A stretch of DNA of 64,000 nt from CANDYO01 sp964627795 (GTDB lineage Bacteria; Pseudomonadota; Alphaproteobacteria; Rickettsiales; CANDYO01): contig CAZVLF010000002.1 in the NCBI GenBank assembly GCA_964627795.1, forward strand, positions 142,584 to 206,583. Reading direction: 5' to 3'. The notes beneath the pieces are model-generated. The model ran no database searches. It was not told where the DNA came from and saw nothing but the letters and a program-made list of their open reading frames with translations. Positions 63,735 to 64,000 of this stretch are shown one piece after another. Made by a program: the position numbers and the translations under genes. Positions within the stretch are counted from its first letter, which is position 1, and the number at the start of each line of letters is the position of its first letter.

Positions 63735-63996
63735 GTTCTAGATCCTTTTTAGGATGACGATGGTGGTTTGATTGCGTCATTCTTAAGTGTAACCGAAGAA
63801 TACAGTATCACCTTAAAACTTGTAAGCTGTTGATATGATTTTCTGGATCCTTACAGGATGACGTATGTGCTGGGTCATTTTTAGGATGCTTTCCACTAGG
63901 ACAAACCTTTTTAAAGAAGAAAATTCTTTGTAACAATATAATTTTAGGGGCTGGCACCTAATAAAATTCTTTAAGGATAGATTTTAGATCCTTAAG
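63735..63996. repeat. cluster of short dispersed palindromic repeats at the right edge
   Basis: CTAGATCCTTTTTAGGATGA (about 63738) and CTGGATCCTTACAGGATGAC (about 63843) are variants of one hairpin. GTCATTCTTAAGTGTAACCG (about 63775) and GGTCATTTTTAGGATG (about 63879) are fragments of the same kind. Near the end TTAAGGAT and ATCCTTAA form another stem around 9 bases. No gene is seen from 63732 to 64000. This is the intergenic repeat type common in expanded Rickettsiales genomes. Confidence 0.6.
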
Positions 63997-64000
63997 AAGT

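Noticed and set aside
1..64000. CRISPR array or restriction-modification defence system
   Set aside because: No regularly spaced direct repeats with unique spacers and no cas, methyltransferase or endonuclease genes were seen; the only tandem repeats are inside the helicase gene.

Overview
The window is a low-GC, densely coded chromosomal segment of an obligately host-associated alphaproteobacterium, best explained as a member of the Rickettsiales. The reasons are a scattered P-type (rvh-like) type IV secretion system (VirB8, a short VirB9, VirB10, VirB11, VirD4), ankyrin-repeat proteins, a decayed RAP-domain gene, very large helical proteins without recognisable domains, and alphaproteobacterial gene pairs such as TolC next to a DUF2497/PopZ protein. 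The lipid A and Kdo genes lpxC and kdsB, with alr and an L,D-transpeptidase, show that the cell makes LPS and peptidoglycan. This argues against Anaplasmataceae and for a Rickettsiaceae- or Midichloriaceae-type organism. I cannot name the species. A run of 100 N shows that the sequence is a draft assembly.

Layout. 1-5 kb: tail of an unknown gene, lpxC, a hybrid sensor protein whose phospho-accepting histidine is missing, and an ankyrin protein. 5-16 kb: information-processing genes, mostly on the minus strand (pheT-mnmA, a broken small gene, mutL-sixA-addA, obgE), with yebC on the plus strand. 16-21 kb: two adjacent giant helical proteins of unknown function that look like diverged paralogs. 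21-26 kb: ribonucleotide reductase nrdA with a promoter and two NrdR boxes, a solitary substrate-binding protein, and a DEAD-box RNA helicase whose repeated tail broke the assembly. 26-34.9 kb: a gene remnant, two unknown proteins, hscA, kdsB, an orphan sensor domain, an L,D-transpeptidase, and a cupredoxin plus FTR1 iron permease operon behind a near-consensus promoter.

35-46 kb is the secretion region. A virB8-virB9-virB10-virB11 operon sits downstream of a perfect 24-bp palindrome containing a CRP-type site. Converging on it is a tolC, popZ-like, ankyrin, virD4 gene string with overlapping or nearly touching genes. A second tolC paralog follows, and the two are separated by an oppositely oriented tRNA-Cys. 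46-55 kb is housekeeping: gamma carbonic anhydrase, rmuC, glmU-rimM, a degenerate intradiol dioxygenase-like protein, alr, fmt, a single-chain two-motif aspartyl protease, and an ABC exporter.

55-58.6 kb is a gene graveyard. One long gene with FAST/RAP-type features is broken by stops and frameshifts and is interrupted by a decayed IS3-family element; removing the element restores the reading frame across the junction. 58.7-63.7 kb holds a 1413-residue coiled-coil protein ending in a textbook eukaryotic IQ (calmodulin-binding) motif, followed by a second solitary substrate-binding protein. The right edge is a cluster of short dispersed palindromic repeats.

The most unusual items are the kinase-dead hybrid sensor, the PopZ-ankyrin-VirD4 operon, the CRP-like palindrome before virB8, the IQ-motif protein, the RAP pseudogene, and the bilobal retropepsin-like protease.
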